Origin: Patescibacteria group bacterium
GTDB taxonomy: Bacteria > Patescibacteriota > Microgenomatia > UBA1406 > GWC2-37-13
Assembly: GCA_026004455.1 (NCBI GenBank)
Contig: BPJE01000001.1
Coordinates: 1-64,000, forward strand
Direction: 5' to 3'
Length of the DNA: 64,000 nucleotides
The position numbers and the translations under genes are program-made. The notes beneath the pieces were generated by a model. The model worked only from the letters and a program-made list of their open reading frames with translations, was not told the origin of the DNA and searched no databases. Below are positions 33,441 through 42,882 of the stretch, one piece after another. Position 1 is the stretch's first letter. The number at the start of each line of letters is the position of its first letter.

Positions 33441-34280
33441 ATGTTAAAAATCGCAATTACTGGTGGAGATGGGTTGGTTGGCTCAAGAATAATTGAGCTT
33501 CTTAATAATGATTTTGAGTTTATTACTCTTCCAAGTTCTCAAATGGATATCACTAATAAAAACCAAGTTTTTTCAGTTTTAAAAGATCTAAAATTTGATG
33601 TTTTTCTACATCTAGCTGCTTACACGAATGTTGCCAAAGCCAATGAGGAAAAAGACTTAGCCTACAAAATCAATGTTGAAGGAACAAAAAATGTTTTTGA
33701 TGTTGTTTCATCCCAAAAGAAAAAATTTATTTATATTTCAACAGATTTTGTTTTTAATGGAAAAAATCCACCATATTTTGAAGACTCTTCTCCCTCTCCA
33801 GTTGGAGTTTATGGTCAAACAAAATATCAAGGAGAAGAAATTATAAAAAATCAAGCAATGATTGTTAGAATCTCCTATCCTTATCGCGCTTCATTTGAAA
33901 AAAAACGTGATTTTTTTAGGACTTTTAAAACTTTTCTTGAAGAAAAAAAACCTTTAAAAATTATTACTAATTCTTTAATGACACCAACTTTTATTGATGA
34001 TATTGCTTATGGCTTAAAATATTTAATTAATAATTTCTCAAATGAGATTTTTCATTTAGTTGGTTCACAATCTTTATCGCCATATGAAACTGCTTTAACT
34101 GTCGCTCGTTTATTTAAATTAGATGAAAGATTAATTTCCACAACCACCTACGAAGAATATATTAAAATAAAACCAGGATTACCTCAATATTCTGATATTA
34201 GATCAAAAAAAAATAATTTTTATCAGATGAATGATTTTGAAACTGGATTAAAAATTGTTAAAAAACAATTGCAAATTTAA
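33441..34280 (+). CDS. rfbD: dTDP-4-dehydrorhamnose reductase-like
   Basis: 279 residues from the ATG at 33441. Rossmann start KIAITGGDGLVGSRIIELLN, FLHLAAYTNVAKANEEKDLA, YISTDFVFNGKNPPYFEDSS and YGQTKYQGEEI (Tyr-x3-Lys) fit the RmlD/MAT2B-like family, which makes the last reduction to dTDP-rhamnose. rmlC (epimerase) and rmlA are not seen here, so rhamnose as the product is inferred from the adjacent rfbB and the rhamnosyltransferase-like GT2 at 1.9 kb. Confidence 0.8.
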   Translation: MLKIAITGGDGLVGSRIIELLNNDFEFITLPSSQMDITNKNQVFSVLKDLKFDVFLHLAAYTNVAKANEEKDLAYKINVEGTKNVFDVVSSQKKKFIYISTDFVFNGKNPPYFEDSSPSPVGVYGQTKYQGEEIIKNQAMIVRISYPYRASFEKKRDFFRTFKTFLEEKKPLKIITNSLMTPTFIDDIAYGLKYLINNFSNEIFHLVGSQSLSPYETALTVARLFKLDERLISTTTYEEYIKIKPGLPQYSDIRSKKNNFYQMNDFETGLKIVKKQLQI

Positions 34281-34305
34281 AATTATAAAATTAAAATAAA
34301 CTTTT

Positions 34306-35592
34306 ATGAAAATTACAATTATTGGTCATGGATATGTTGGTTTAGTTACTGCCTGTGTTTTTGCTGATTTTGGTAATATTGTTTATGTTATAGGTCACAC
34401 TAAAGAAAAAATTGAAAGATTAAAAAAAGGTGACCCAATTATTTATGAACCAGGATTAAAAGAAATTTTAGAAAGAAACATTCAAGCAAAAAGAATATTT
34501 TTTAGTTTAGATTATGACTCAATTAAATTATCTGAAATAGTTTTTATTACTGTTGGCACTCCACCTAAAGAAAATGGTGAAGCAGATCTAACAGCTGTTT
34601 TTGAAGTTGCCAAAAACATTGCTAAAAATTTAGGAAATCACTTTACTGTTGTTTCTTGTAAAAGCACTGTCCCTGTTGGGACTAATAAAAAAGTAGAAAC
34701 AATCTTAAAAAAATACTCTCCAAAAAACTCTCAATTTGCTGTTGCCTCATGCCCTGAGTTTTTAAGAGAAGGCAGTGCTATTGCTGATACTATTTATGCT
34801 GATAGGGTTGTTATTGGCTCTGAATCAAAAAAAGCAATTGATATGCTTTTAAAACTTCATGAACCAATTGAGGGAAGAAAAGTTGTTACTGACTTAGCCT
34901 CAGCTGAACTAATAAAATATACATCAAATGCAATGCTAGCAACAAAAATTTCTTTTGCTAATCTTATTTCTTTTTACTGTGAAAAAACTGACGCTGATGT
35001 TGAAGCAGTTTTAGATGCAGTTGGTCTTGATAAAAGAATTGGTCGAGTTTTTATGTATCCAGGAGTTGGCTATGGCGGATCTTGCTTTCCAAAAGATGTT
35101 ATGGCGATGATTGACGTTGGAAAAAAACTCAATATTGATACTCTTCTTCTTGAAGCAGTAGAAAAAATTAATCTTCAAGCAAAAGAAAATTTTTTACAAA
35201 AAGTTTTAAAATTCAATCAAGGTAAAAAAATTGCTCTTTGGGGACTAGCTTTTAAACCAAATACTGATGATATTAGATTTGCGCCTTCAATTTTCTTAAT
35301 AGAAAATCTCTTAAAAAAAGGTTTTGAAATCACTGCCTATGATCCAGAAGCTAAAAAAAATATTGAAAAAATCTTTGGTAACAAAATCAAATATTCTAAA
35401 GATCCTTATGAAGCTGTGAAAAATGCCGATCAACTTTTAATTATAACTGAATGGAATGAATTTAAGCAAATTGATCTTCAAAAAGTAAAAAAATTATTAA
35501 AAAAACCTATTATTTTTGATGGAAGAAACATTTATGATCCTAGTCTTATGAAAAAATTAGGTTTTAAATATTATTCTGTTGGAAGAATATGA
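34306..35592 (+). CDS. ugd: UDP-glucose 6-dehydrogenase
   Basis: 428 residues. The NAD domain starts ITIIGHGYVGLVTACVFADF. The catalytic Cys is in GGSCFPKDVMAMID. Also present: PTVG-like SCKSTVPVGTNKKVE, CPEFLREGSAIADT, SAELIKYTSNAMLATKISFA and the late KIALWGLAFKPNTDDIRFAP. This oxidises UDP-glucose to UDP-glucuronate. Its stop overlaps the start of the next gene (ATGA), a UDP-glucuronate decarboxylase, so the pair makes UDP-xylose. Confidence 0.95.
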   Translation: MKITIIGHGYVGLVTACVFADFGNIVYVIGHTKEKIERLKKGDPIIYEPGLKEILERNIQAKRIFFSLDYDSIKLSEIVFITVGTPPKENGEADLTAVFEVAKNIAKNLGNHFTVVSCKSTVPVGTNKKVETILKKYSPKNSQFAVASCPEFLREGSAIADTIYADRVVIGSESKKAIDMLLKLHEPIEGRKVVTDLASAELIKYTSNAMLATKISFANLISFYCEKTDADVEAVLDAVGLDKRIGRVFMYPGVGYGGSCFPKDVMAMIDVGKKLNIDTLLLEAVEKINLQAKENFLQKVLKFNQGKKIALWGLAFKPNTDDIRFAPSIFLIENLLKKGFEITAYDPEAKKNIEKIFGNKIKYSKDPYEAVKNADQLLIITEWNEFKQIDLQKVKKLLKKPIIFDGRNIYDPSLMKKLGFKYYSVGRI

Positions 35593-36548
35593 ATGTTTTA
35601 ATTACCGGTGGTGCAGGCTTTATTGGTTCTCATTTAACAAAACTTCATCTTAAAAAAGGTGACTATGTTATTGTAATTGATAATCTAAGCACTGGATCAA
35701 AAAATAATATAAACGAATTGTTAAATAATAAAAATTTTAAATTTATACATAATGATGTATTAACTTTTGATTTTAAACTTTTAAATTTTAATTTAAATTT
35801 AATTTATCACCTCGCCTCTCCTGCCTCTCCAAATCATCATAGTTTAATTAGCTATCATCATCTTGCAAAAGAAACTATGCTTGTTAATACTTTAGGAACT
35901 TTAAAACTTTTAGAATTAACAAAAAAACATCAGGCAAAATTCTTATTTGCCTCAACCTCAGAAATCTATGGTAATCCTCTAATTCATCCTCAAAAAGAAC
36001 CTTATTTTGGTAATGTTAATCCTATTGGACCAAGAGCAGTTTATGATGAAGCAAAAAGATTCGGGGAAACATTAACTTCTTATTTTTGGAATAAAGAAAA
36101 AGTTGATGCCAGAATTGCCAGAATTTTTAATACTTACGGACCTAATATGAGAATTGATGATAAAAGAATGATTGTTAATTTTATCTGCCAAGCTTTAAAA
36201 GATGAACCAATAACTATTTATGGTAACGGCAAACAAACAAGATCATTATGTTTTGTTGATGATTTAATTGATGGTTTATTTAAATTAATGATAAATAAAA
36301 ATACTAAAAGTGAAGTTGTTAATCTTGGTAATCCAGAAGAACATACAATATTAGAATATGCTCAAATAATAAAAAAATTAACTAACTCAAAAAGCGAAAT
36401 TATTTTTAAAGAACCGTTACCTGCCGATGATCCAGAAAAGAGATGTCCTGATATTTCAAAAGCAAAAAAACTTCTTTCTTGGCAACCAAAAGTTTCTTTA
36501 ATTGAAGGTTTAAAAAAAACTATTAATTATTTTAAAAATATCTTATGA
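35589..36548 (+). CDS. UDP-glucuronate decarboxylase (UDP-xylose synthase)
   Basis: A 319-residue extended SDR. Key segments: VLITGGAGFIGSHLTKLHLK, YHLASPASPNHH, ASTSEIYGNPLIHPQKEPYF and YDEAKRFGETLT (Tyr-x3-Lys). It also has RIFNTYGPNMRIDDKRMIVN and GNGKQTRSLCFVDDLIDGL. The ASPASP and the EAKR segment after Tyr are characteristic of UXS rather than of GalE or RfbB. It would convert UDP-glucuronate from Ugd to UDP-xylose, donor of a pentose for surface glycans. Confidence 0.88.
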   Translation: MNVLITGGAGFIGSHLTKLHLKKGDYVIVIDNLSTGSKNNINELLNNKNFKFIHNDVLTFDFKLLNFNLNLIYHLASPASPNHHSLISYHHLAKETMLVNTLGTLKLLELTKKHQAKFLFASTSEIYGNPLIHPQKEPYFGNVNPIGPRAVYDEAKRFGETLTSYFWNKEKVDARIARIFNTYGPNMRIDDKRMIVNFICQALKDEPITIYGNGKQTRSLCFVDDLIDGLFKLMINKNTKSEVVNLGNPEEHTILEYAQIIKKLTNSKSEIIFKEPLPADDPEKRCPDISKAKKLLSWQPKVSLIEGLKKTINYFKNIL

Positions 36549-37648
36549 AAAAAGCATTAATTATTTTACCAACTTATAATGAAGCAGGAAATATAAAAAC
36601 TCTTATTGAAAAAATTTTTCATCAACAAGAAAAATTAGATAAATGGAGTTTGGAAATACTTGTCAATGATAGTCAATCAACTGATGAAACTGCTAAAATT
36701 GTTAAACAATTACAAAAAAAATATCAAAAACTTTATCTTATTGAAACAAAAAAACAAGGTTTAGGAAAAGCTTATTATGAAGGATTTTTATTTGCTAAAG
36801 AAAATATTAAACCCTATGTAGTCTTTGAAATGGATGCAGATTTATCTCATAATCCAAAAAATATTTCTCAAATGTTAAAAGAGATTGAAAATGGCGCTGA
36901 TTTAGTTATTGGCTCTCGTTATATTAAAGGTGGATCAATTCCTAAAAACTGGGGGTTGCATAGAAAAATACTTTCTTTTTTTGGTAATTTAATAATAAGA
37001 ATAGGATTTATGAATTTAAAAATTCATGACTGGACCTCAGGTTATCGAACAATAAAATTTTGGATTTTAAATAACTCTCTTGAACATATTAAAAACTATT
37101 CTGGATATGTCTTTCAAATTGCCCTACTTGATTTTGCTATTAAATCAAAAGCTAATATTAAAGAAATACCAATAAATTTTGTTGATAGAAAATATGGTCA
37201 ATCAAAGATATTTTTTTTACAATATATTTTTTCAATCTTTCTTTATATATTAAAATTTTCATCATTTGTAAAATTTGTTATTGTTGGTGTAATTGGTTTT
37301 ATTGTTGATTTTGGACTAATGTATTTGTTTATTAATAAAATAAAAATTCCCTCTTCAAAAACTTGGTTTGCCCAAGCAATCGCTGCTGAAACAGCAATAA
37401 TCAATAATTTTTTACTCAATAATTTTTGGAGTTTTCAATATAAAAAATTAAAAAATAATTTATTTTTTGGATTTTTAAAATTTAATTTTATTTCTCTTGG
37501 TTCAATTTTAATTCAAACATTTGGTTTACAAATTGCCGTTAATATTTTTGGTCAACAATACTGGGCAATCTCAAAAATCTTCATTATTATTTTAATAATA
37601 ATTCCTTATTCTTATATTTTTTATAACCATTTTGTTTGGAAAAAATAA
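36545..37648 (+). CDS. Polyprenol-phosphate mannosyltransferase-like GT2 fused to GtrA domain
   Basis: 367 residues, two modules. Residues 1-230: GT2 domain with ALIILPTYNEAGNIKTLIEK, VFEMDADLSHNPKNI (DxD), RYIKGGSIPKNWGLHRKILS and HDWTSGYRTIK, resembling DPM1. Residues about 240-367: four-helix GtrA-like domain (KFVIVGVIGFIVDFGLMYLF, ETAIINNFLLNNFWSFQ). It likely loads a hexose on undecaprenyl phosphate and helps flip it, supplying GT-C enzymes such as the ArnT/RgtA-like protein at 26.4 kb. Its ATG overlaps the end of the UXS gene. Confidence 0.88.
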   Translation: MKKALIILPTYNEAGNIKTLIEKIFHQQEKLDKWSLEILVNDSQSTDETAKIVKQLQKKYQKLYLIETKKQGLGKAYYEGFLFAKENIKPYVVFEMDADLSHNPKNISQMLKEIENGADLVIGSRYIKGGSIPKNWGLHRKILSFFGNLIIRIGFMNLKIHDWTSGYRTIKFWILNNSLEHIKNYSGYVFQIALLDFAIKSKANIKEIPINFVDRKYGQSKIFFLQYIFSIFLYILKFSSFVKFVIVGVIGFIVDFGLMYLFINKIKIPSSKTWFAQAIAAETAIINNFLLNNFWSFQYKKLKNNLFFGFLKFNFISLGSILIQTFGLQIAVNIFGQQYWAISKIFIIILIIIPYSYIFYNHFVWKK

Positions 37649-37657
37649 TTAAAAATT

Positions 37658-38539
37658 TTACTCTTTACTCGCATATTCTTTTGATATCCAACCCTCAGTA
37701 AACTCTCCTGATACTAAAGCATCACGATTATTATTAAATTTTATTTTATACCAACCATTTTTTTCATCAAGAAGTTCAAATTTTTCACCTGTTTTTACTT
37801 TTGCTTCTTCAGTGGCTCCGAGTGAAGCATCAGCTCTTACTCTTAACCATCCTTGAGGATTGTTATTAATAATAACATAAGTAACTTTTTTGTTGTTAGG
37901 ATTGGCGCTTTGAGTTGCTTGTTTTTCCAAATCTGAAAGTTGTTTTTGACTTTGATCTAAACCCAGTTTAAAAAAAGCATTGACTCTATATCCTGGATCA
38001 ACATTAATTCTTTGAGTTCTTTTAAAAAATCCTGGCATAAACACTGATATCTCATGATCGCCTCTTAAAACATCTTGGAGTAAAAGCGGTGCCACTCCTT
38101 TTTCATCATTATCCAAAGTAACAATTGCTCCTTGAGGATCAGTCTCAACATAAATCTCTCCGTATTCTGAATTTTTTGGCGGTGGTGAAATTTTTTGAGT
38201 GGTTAAAATCTCTCCTGAAGTTAAAATATCAGAACTACCTAATTCAAAATTAATAAAAGTTTTTGCGTTTTTATAAACATTGATTTTCCCATTCCATGAG
38301 GCAGTATCTGTTACTCCACCTTCAGGAATAAGCTTTAATAAATACTCACCAACTTTATATTTTTCCTCAAAAGGAGTTTTACCAACAACTAAATTATTAA
38401 CAAAAACACTAGTAGTTGGTGATGAATTTATCTTTAAAACACCAGTTTCATTAGTTTTATCAAGAATAAAAAATCTTAAAACTACAAAAACAATAAATCC
38501 AAAAACTAAAGCCGATAATAATATCAACTTATTTTTCAT
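37658..38539 (-). CDS. Membrane-anchored PEGA and SH3-domain protein
   Basis: 293 residues. An N-terminal signal-anchor helix (about 4-26) is followed by two PEGA domains (LKINSSPTTSVFVNNLVVGK and IYVETDPQGAIVTLDNDEKG). A low-complexity linker and a C-terminal SH3b domain (PQGWLRVRADASLGATEEAK ... GWISKEYASKE) complete it. PEGA and SH3b modules are found in cell-wall-associated or surface proteins. It converges with the DPM1-GtrA gene. Its role in envelope binding is inferred. Confidence 0.82.
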   Translation of the reverse strand: MKNKLILLSALVFGFIVFVVLRFFILDKTNETGVLKINSSPTTSVFVNNLVVGKTPFEEKYKVGEYLLKLIPEGGVTDTASWNGKINVYKNAKTFINFELGSSDILTSGEILTTQKISPPPKNSEYGEIYVETDPQGAIVTLDNDEKGVAPLLLQDVLRGDHEISVFMPGFFKRTQRINVDPGYRVNAFFKLGLDQSQKQLSDLEKQATQSANPNNKKVTYVIINNNPQGWLRVRADASLGATEEAKVKTGEKFELLDEKNGWYKIKFNNNRDALVSGEFTEGWISKEYASKE

Positions 38540-38643
38540 ATCAATTTTATTTTATTCTTTTTAAAAAGATATTTCAAGCAAATAGCCTGCACGGCAAATA
38601 ACTTGCACGACAAGATAAAAATATTTTTGATATCATATAAACT

Positions 38644-40338
38644 ATGATAAAAGATATTATTTTACAAGAAATAAAAAAAATTCTAAAAAATAATCTTCCT
38701 CAAGAAAATTTCATTGATCTTCAGCCACCAACCAATTTTCATTTCGGTGATTATTCAACCTCAATTGCTTTAAAATTAACGAAAGTTTTTAAAAAAAATC
38801 CTTTAGAAATTGCTGAAAATATCAAAAAAAATTTTCCAAAATTAAAAGAAATTGAAAAAATTGATGTTATCAGCCCTGGATTTATTAATTTTTGGCTTTC
38901 AAAAAAATATCTTCTTAAAAATCTTGAAGAAGCTTACAAAAATAACTTTCATTTTCCAAAGTTTTATTTTGGCACTAACAAAAAAATTATGGTTGAGTTT
39001 GCTCATCCCAATACTCATAAACTTTTTCATATCGGTCATCTTCGCAATATCTCAATTGGTGAAACAATAGTAAGAATCTTTGAAGCTTTAGGGAATAAAG
39101 TAATAAGAGCAAATTATCAAGGCGATGTTGGTCTCCATATTGCTAAATGTTTATACGGAATAAAAACTTCAAAAATAAAAATTGAAAAATTAAAAACATT
39201 GGAGGAAAAAATTGATTTTATTGGAAAAATGTATACTTTAGGAACTAAAGCTTATGAGGAAAATGAAAATGCCAAACAAGAAATCATAAAAATTAATCAG
39301 CAAATATATAATCAAGATAAAGAAATTTTGTCTTTATGGCAACAAACTCGTCAATGGAGTTTGGATTATTTTGAAAAAATTTATAAACGAGTTGACAGTC
39401 ATTTTGATCGTTATTATTTTGAAAGTGAAATGGCTAAAAGAGCGATAGAAATCTGTTTTGAAGCCTTAAAAAAAGGAATTTTAGAAAAAAGTCAAGGAGC
39501 GATTGTCTTTAACGGTAAAAAATATGGCTTAGATACTCGAGTTTTTATTAATTCATTAGGATATCCAACATATGAAGGAAAAGAACTAGCTCTAGCAGAA
39601 AAAGAATTTAGTGAGTTTGGAGAAATTGATAAAAATATTCATTGTGTTACTCCAGAGCAAACTAGTTTTTTTAAAGTTACCTTTAAAGTCCAAGAAATAC
39701 TTAATCCAAAAATTACTGGAAAACAATATCATCTTGCTTACGAATGGGTAAATTTAAAAACTGGAAAAATGTCATCAAGAGAAGGAAATATTGTCGAAGC
39801 TAATTGGTTAATTGATAAAATAAAAGAAAAAATTATCAAAGATTTTAAATGTGATGAAAAAACCGCTGAAATTTTAGCCGTGTCTTCAGCTAAATATTCT
39901 TTTTTAAAAAATAGTCCAAAAACAGCAATTAATTTTGATATTGATGAATCAATTAGCATTAATGGTAATTCTGCTCCGTATTTAATATATACCTATGTTC
40001 GTTGTCGATCAATTTTAAATAAAAAAAACACTTCGCTAGATCTTTCAATTACTAAAGATGACTCTATAATTTTAGAAATTGATGAGTTAAATATTTTACG
40101 AAAACTTTATCAATTTAAAGAGGTGGTTTTGAAAGCTGGTCAAGAATTTTCTCCAAATCATATTGCTACCTACCTTTATGATTTAACTTCTCAATACAAT
40201 CTTTTTTATCAAAAATACCCGATTTTAAAAGCTAAGGAAAATATAAAAAATCTAAGATTATTAATTACCTTAACCACTGCCAATACTATAAAAAAAGGAT
40301 TAGAATTATTAGGAATAAAAACTGTTGAAAAAATGTAA
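38644..40338 (+). CDS. argS: Arginyl-tRNA synthetase
   Basis: 564-residue class I synthetase. HIGH-type motif: FAHPNTHKLFHIGHLRN. An N-terminal Add1-like domain is visible (residues 1-80), and the KMSKS-equivalent is KTGKMSSREGNIV. The C-terminal anticodon domain (DALRB) has ATYLYDLTSQYNLFYQKYPI. It charges tRNA-Arg. A TATCAT ending seven bases before the ATG would fit the leaderless pattern of this window. Confidence 0.95.
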   Translation: MIKDIILQEIKKILKNNLPQENFIDLQPPTNFHFGDYSTSIALKLTKVFKKNPLEIAENIKKNFPKLKEIEKIDVISPGFINFWLSKKYLLKNLEEAYKNNFHFPKFYFGTNKKIMVEFAHPNTHKLFHIGHLRNISIGETIVRIFEALGNKVIRANYQGDVGLHIAKCLYGIKTSKIKIEKLKTLEEKIDFIGKMYTLGTKAYEENENAKQEIIKINQQIYNQDKEILSLWQQTRQWSLDYFEKIYKRVDSHFDRYYFESEMAKRAIEICFEALKKGILEKSQGAIVFNGKKYGLDTRVFINSLGYPTYEGKELALAEKEFSEFGEIDKNIHCVTPEQTSFFKVTFKVQEILNPKITGKQYHLAYEWVNLKTGKMSSREGNIVEANWLIDKIKEKIIKDFKCDEKTAEILAVSSAKYSFLKNSPKTAINFDIDESISINGNSAPYLIYTYVRCRSILNKKNTSLDLSITKDDSIILEIDELNILRKLYQFKEVVLKAGQEFSPNHIATYLYDLTSQYNLFYQKYPILKAKENIKNLRLLITLTTANTIKKGLELLGIKTVEKM

Positions 40339-40392
40339 ACAATTATTGGTTATTGATTATTGATTATTAATTTTTAATTATTTAATGTTATT

Positions 40393-41685
40393 ATGTCCTT
40401 TTTTGTTTGTAAAAATTGTGGTTTTGGTTCAGCTTCTTGGTACGGCAAATGTCCTGACTGTGGTCAATGGAATACTTTAGTGGAAAAAATTGATTTTTCT
40501 CCAAATGCTAAAAACAAAAATCAAAAAGAATTTTTAAAAAAAATCACCATAACTCCTCTAAAATCAATAAAAACTCAATCAAAAAAACGAATAAAAACAT
40601 CACTTTTTGAGCTTGATCGAGTTTTAGGAGGAGGATTTTTACCTGGCGAAGTTATTCTTTTAACTGGTGAGCCAGGAATTGGCAAATCAACACTTATTCT
40701 TCAAGCTTTAAAAGATATAAACACTCTTTATATTTCTGGTGAAGAATCAGGTGAACAAGTTAAAAATAGAGCTGATAGATTAAATATAAATTTAGACAAT
40801 TTTCTTTTTTCCAATGACACTCAAATTGAAGGAATTATTGAAACTGCTGTTGAAATTAAGGATAAAATTCAAGTTTTAGTCATTGATTCAATCCAAACTG
40901 TTTACTCAAAAGATGTTCAGGGAGCAGCTTCAGGAGTAAATCAATTAAAAGAAACAACAAAAATGCTAGTCAATTTTGCTAAAAAAAATAATATTGTTGT
41001 GATCATTATTGGTCATATTACCAAAGAAGGAGAGATTGCTGGACCAAAAACACTAGAGCATTTTGTCGATGCGGTTTTAAACTTTGAAGGAGAAAAAATC
41101 TCCAATTACCGACTAATTAGATCATCAAAAAATCGATTTGGATCAACAGATGAAATTGGTATTTTTGAAATGACTCAACAAGGCTTAAAAGAAATAGATA
41201 ATCCTTTAGTTTTTCTTGAATCTGAAAAAATTAATCAACCAGGTAAAGCTATTGTTGGCGTCTCTGAAGGTAAAAGACCATTATTTTTTGAGATTCAAAC
41301 TTTAACCGTCCCATCGATTTTACCAGTTCCACGAAGAGTAGTAAAAGGACTTGATTATAATAAAGTCTTATTACTTTTAGCAGTTGTCAGAAAAAATCTT
41401 AATTACTCTCTTGATAATTATGATATTTATGTTAATGTTATTGGTGGTGTTTCCGTCAAAAGTACCAGCGCTGATTTAGGATTGATCGCTAGTTTGATCT
41501 CATCTTTTAAAAATAAACCTTTACCTAGCTCATCTCTTTTTATTGGTGAGGTTGGGCTTTTGGGAGAAGTAAGAAAAGTATATTTTGAAGAAAAAGTGAT
41601 TAATGAGGCACAAAGATTGGGTTTTAAAAAAATTTTTTCCAGTCAAAATATTAAAAATGTTAAAGATTTAATGAGTTTTATTTAG
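40393..41685 (+). CDS. radA: DNA repair protein RadA
   Basis: 430 residues with the complete RadA layout. It has an N-terminal zinc finger FVCKNCGFGSASWYGKCPDC, Walker A LTGEPGIGKSTLILQ and Walker B VLVIDSIQT. The RadA-specific KNRFG motif (SKNRFGSTDEIGIFEM) and a C-terminal Lon-like domain follow (IYVNVIGGVSVKSTSADLGL). RadA drives branch migration in recombination. It overlaps the convergent rodZ-like gene by eight bases. Confidence 0.95.
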   Translation: MSFFVCKNCGFGSASWYGKCPDCGQWNTLVEKIDFSPNAKNKNQKEFLKKITITPLKSIKTQSKKRIKTSLFELDRVLGGGFLPGEVILLTGEPGIGKSTLILQALKDINTLYISGEESGEQVKNRADRLNINLDNFLFSNDTQIEGIIETAVEIKDKIQVLVIDSIQTVYSKDVQGAASGVNQLKETTKMLVNFAKKNNIVVIIIGHITKEGEIAGPKTLEHFVDAVLNFEGEKISNYRLIRSSKNRFGSTDEIGIFEMTQQGLKEIDNPLVFLESEKINQPGKAIVGVSEGKRPLFFEIQTLTVPSILPVPRRVVKGLDYNKVLLLLAVVRKNLNYSLDNYDIYVNVIGGVSVKSTSADLGLIASLISSFKNKPLPSSSLFIGEVGLLGEVRKVYFEEKVINEAQRLGFKKIFSSQNIKNVKDLMSFI

Positions 41686-42307
41686 GTGATTGTTTTATAA
41701 ATTCTTTTTTTATCACTGCTTTTTTTCCATTAGCACCAATAAGCTCAATAGCTAAAACATTTTTTCCTTCTTTAAGAGGTAATTCATACTCAAAAATTCC
41801 TTCTTTATTTTGATAAATTTGTTGACCAGCAATAAAAATTAAAGTTTCTGGATTAGTCTTACCAATTATCTTTATTTTTGATTCTCTTTTAAAAATAGTA
41901 TTTACTGGAGATAAAATTTTTAATTTTGGAGGAGAAAAAAATAAATAAAACTGATAACCAAAATAAAAAGTAAAAAATAAAATTAAAAAAAATAATGATC
42001 TTTTTAGAAATGTTTTTGTTTCTGGAGTTAAATATTTTGATGAAAGCTTTTTTTTAAATCTTATTTCTTCTTTTTTTTCATAGTCACGCCTAAAAAAAGC
42101 TAGAACTTTATTTTCATCTAAACCAAGAAAACGAGAATAATTTTTTAAAATACCAATTATATAGATCTTTGAAGAAAAAATTTTCCAATTATTGTTTTCA
42201 ATAGCTTCAATATATTTTTGTCTAATTTTTAGTTTTTTTTCAATATCAGCGAGTTTTAAATTTTTTTTAAGTCTTTGATTTTGAAGAATTTCTCCAACTG
42301 TTATCAT
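41678..42307 (-). CDS. RodZ-like helix-turn-helix membrane protein
   Basis: 209 residues. N-terminal HTH_25-type domain (VGEILQNQRLKKNLKLADIE ... YIIGILKNYSRFLGLDENKV), one membrane helix (about 108-125) and an extracytoplasmic Ig-like domain (PPKLKILSPVNTIFKRESKI ... VLAIELIGANGKKAVIKKEF). This is the RodZ architecture, which links the MreB cytoskeleton to wall synthesis. It follows efp by seven bases and probably shares its transcript. Confidence 0.82.
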   Translation of the reverse strand: MITVGEILQNQRLKKNLKLADIEKKLKIRQKYIEAIENNNWKIFSSKIYIIGILKNYSRFLGLDENKVLAFFRRDYEKKEEIRFKKKLSSKYLTPETKTFLKRSLFFLILFFTFYFGYQFYLFFSPPKLKILSPVNTIFKRESKIKIIGKTNPETLIFIAGQQIYQNKEGIFEYELPLKEGKNVLAIELIGANGKKAVIKKEFIKQSPK

Positions 42308-42314
42308 TTTTTAA

Positions 42315-42875
42315 TTATACCCTACCTGTATACTCTGATGTCTCTGGATTAATACTAATAACATCACCCACTTTAACAAACAAAGGCACCATCACTACTG
42401 CTCCTGTCTCAACTTTAGCTGGTTTTTTTGCTCCAGAAACAGTATCACCTTTAACTGCATCTTCAGTCTCAATTACTTTTAATTTAACACTTAAAGGTGG
42501 CCTAACAGTTAAAGGTTTATCATTGTAAATATAAACATACATTTTTTCTCCTTCTTTAAAAAAATTTGCTACCTCGCCAACAACATTAACAGGTAAAGAA
42601 TATTGTTCATATGTTCTTTCATCCATAAAATATAAATTTTCATTGTCTTTATAAAGATACTGCATCTCAATTGATAAAACATCAAGAACTTCCACTTGTT
42701 CAGCTGATTTATAAACATACTCAACATTTTTTCCTGAAATAACATTTTTTATTCTTGTTTTCATTAAGGCTGATCCTTTTCCTGGTGAATAAAAATCAGC
42801 TTTTTGTACTTGCCAGATCTCTCCTTGATGAAAAACAAAATCACCTTTTTTTAAATTTCCCGCATTAACTCTCAT
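42315..42875 (-). CDS. efp: Elongation factor P
   Basis: EF-P relieves ribosome stalling at polyproline. 186 residues, three OB-like domains: VNAGNLKKGDFVFHQGEIWQ, loop YSPGKGSALMKTRIKNVISG, then ERTYEQYSLPVNVVGEVANF and TGAVVMVPLFVKVGDVISIN. Lys33 in the SPGKGSA loop is in the position that EpmA modifies in E. coli. The next gene upstream is an EpmA homologue, seven bases away. Confidence 0.95.
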   Translation of the reverse strand: MRVNAGNLKKGDFVFHQGEIWQVQKADFYSPGKGSALMKTRIKNVISGKNVEYVYKSAEQVEVLDVLSIEMQYLYKDNENLYFMDERTYEQYSLPVNVVGEVANFFKEGEKMYVYIYNDKPLTVRPPLSVKLKVIETEDAVKGDTVSGAKKPAKVETGAVVMVPLFVKVGDVISINPETSEYTGRV

Positions 42876-42882
42876 AATTTAT

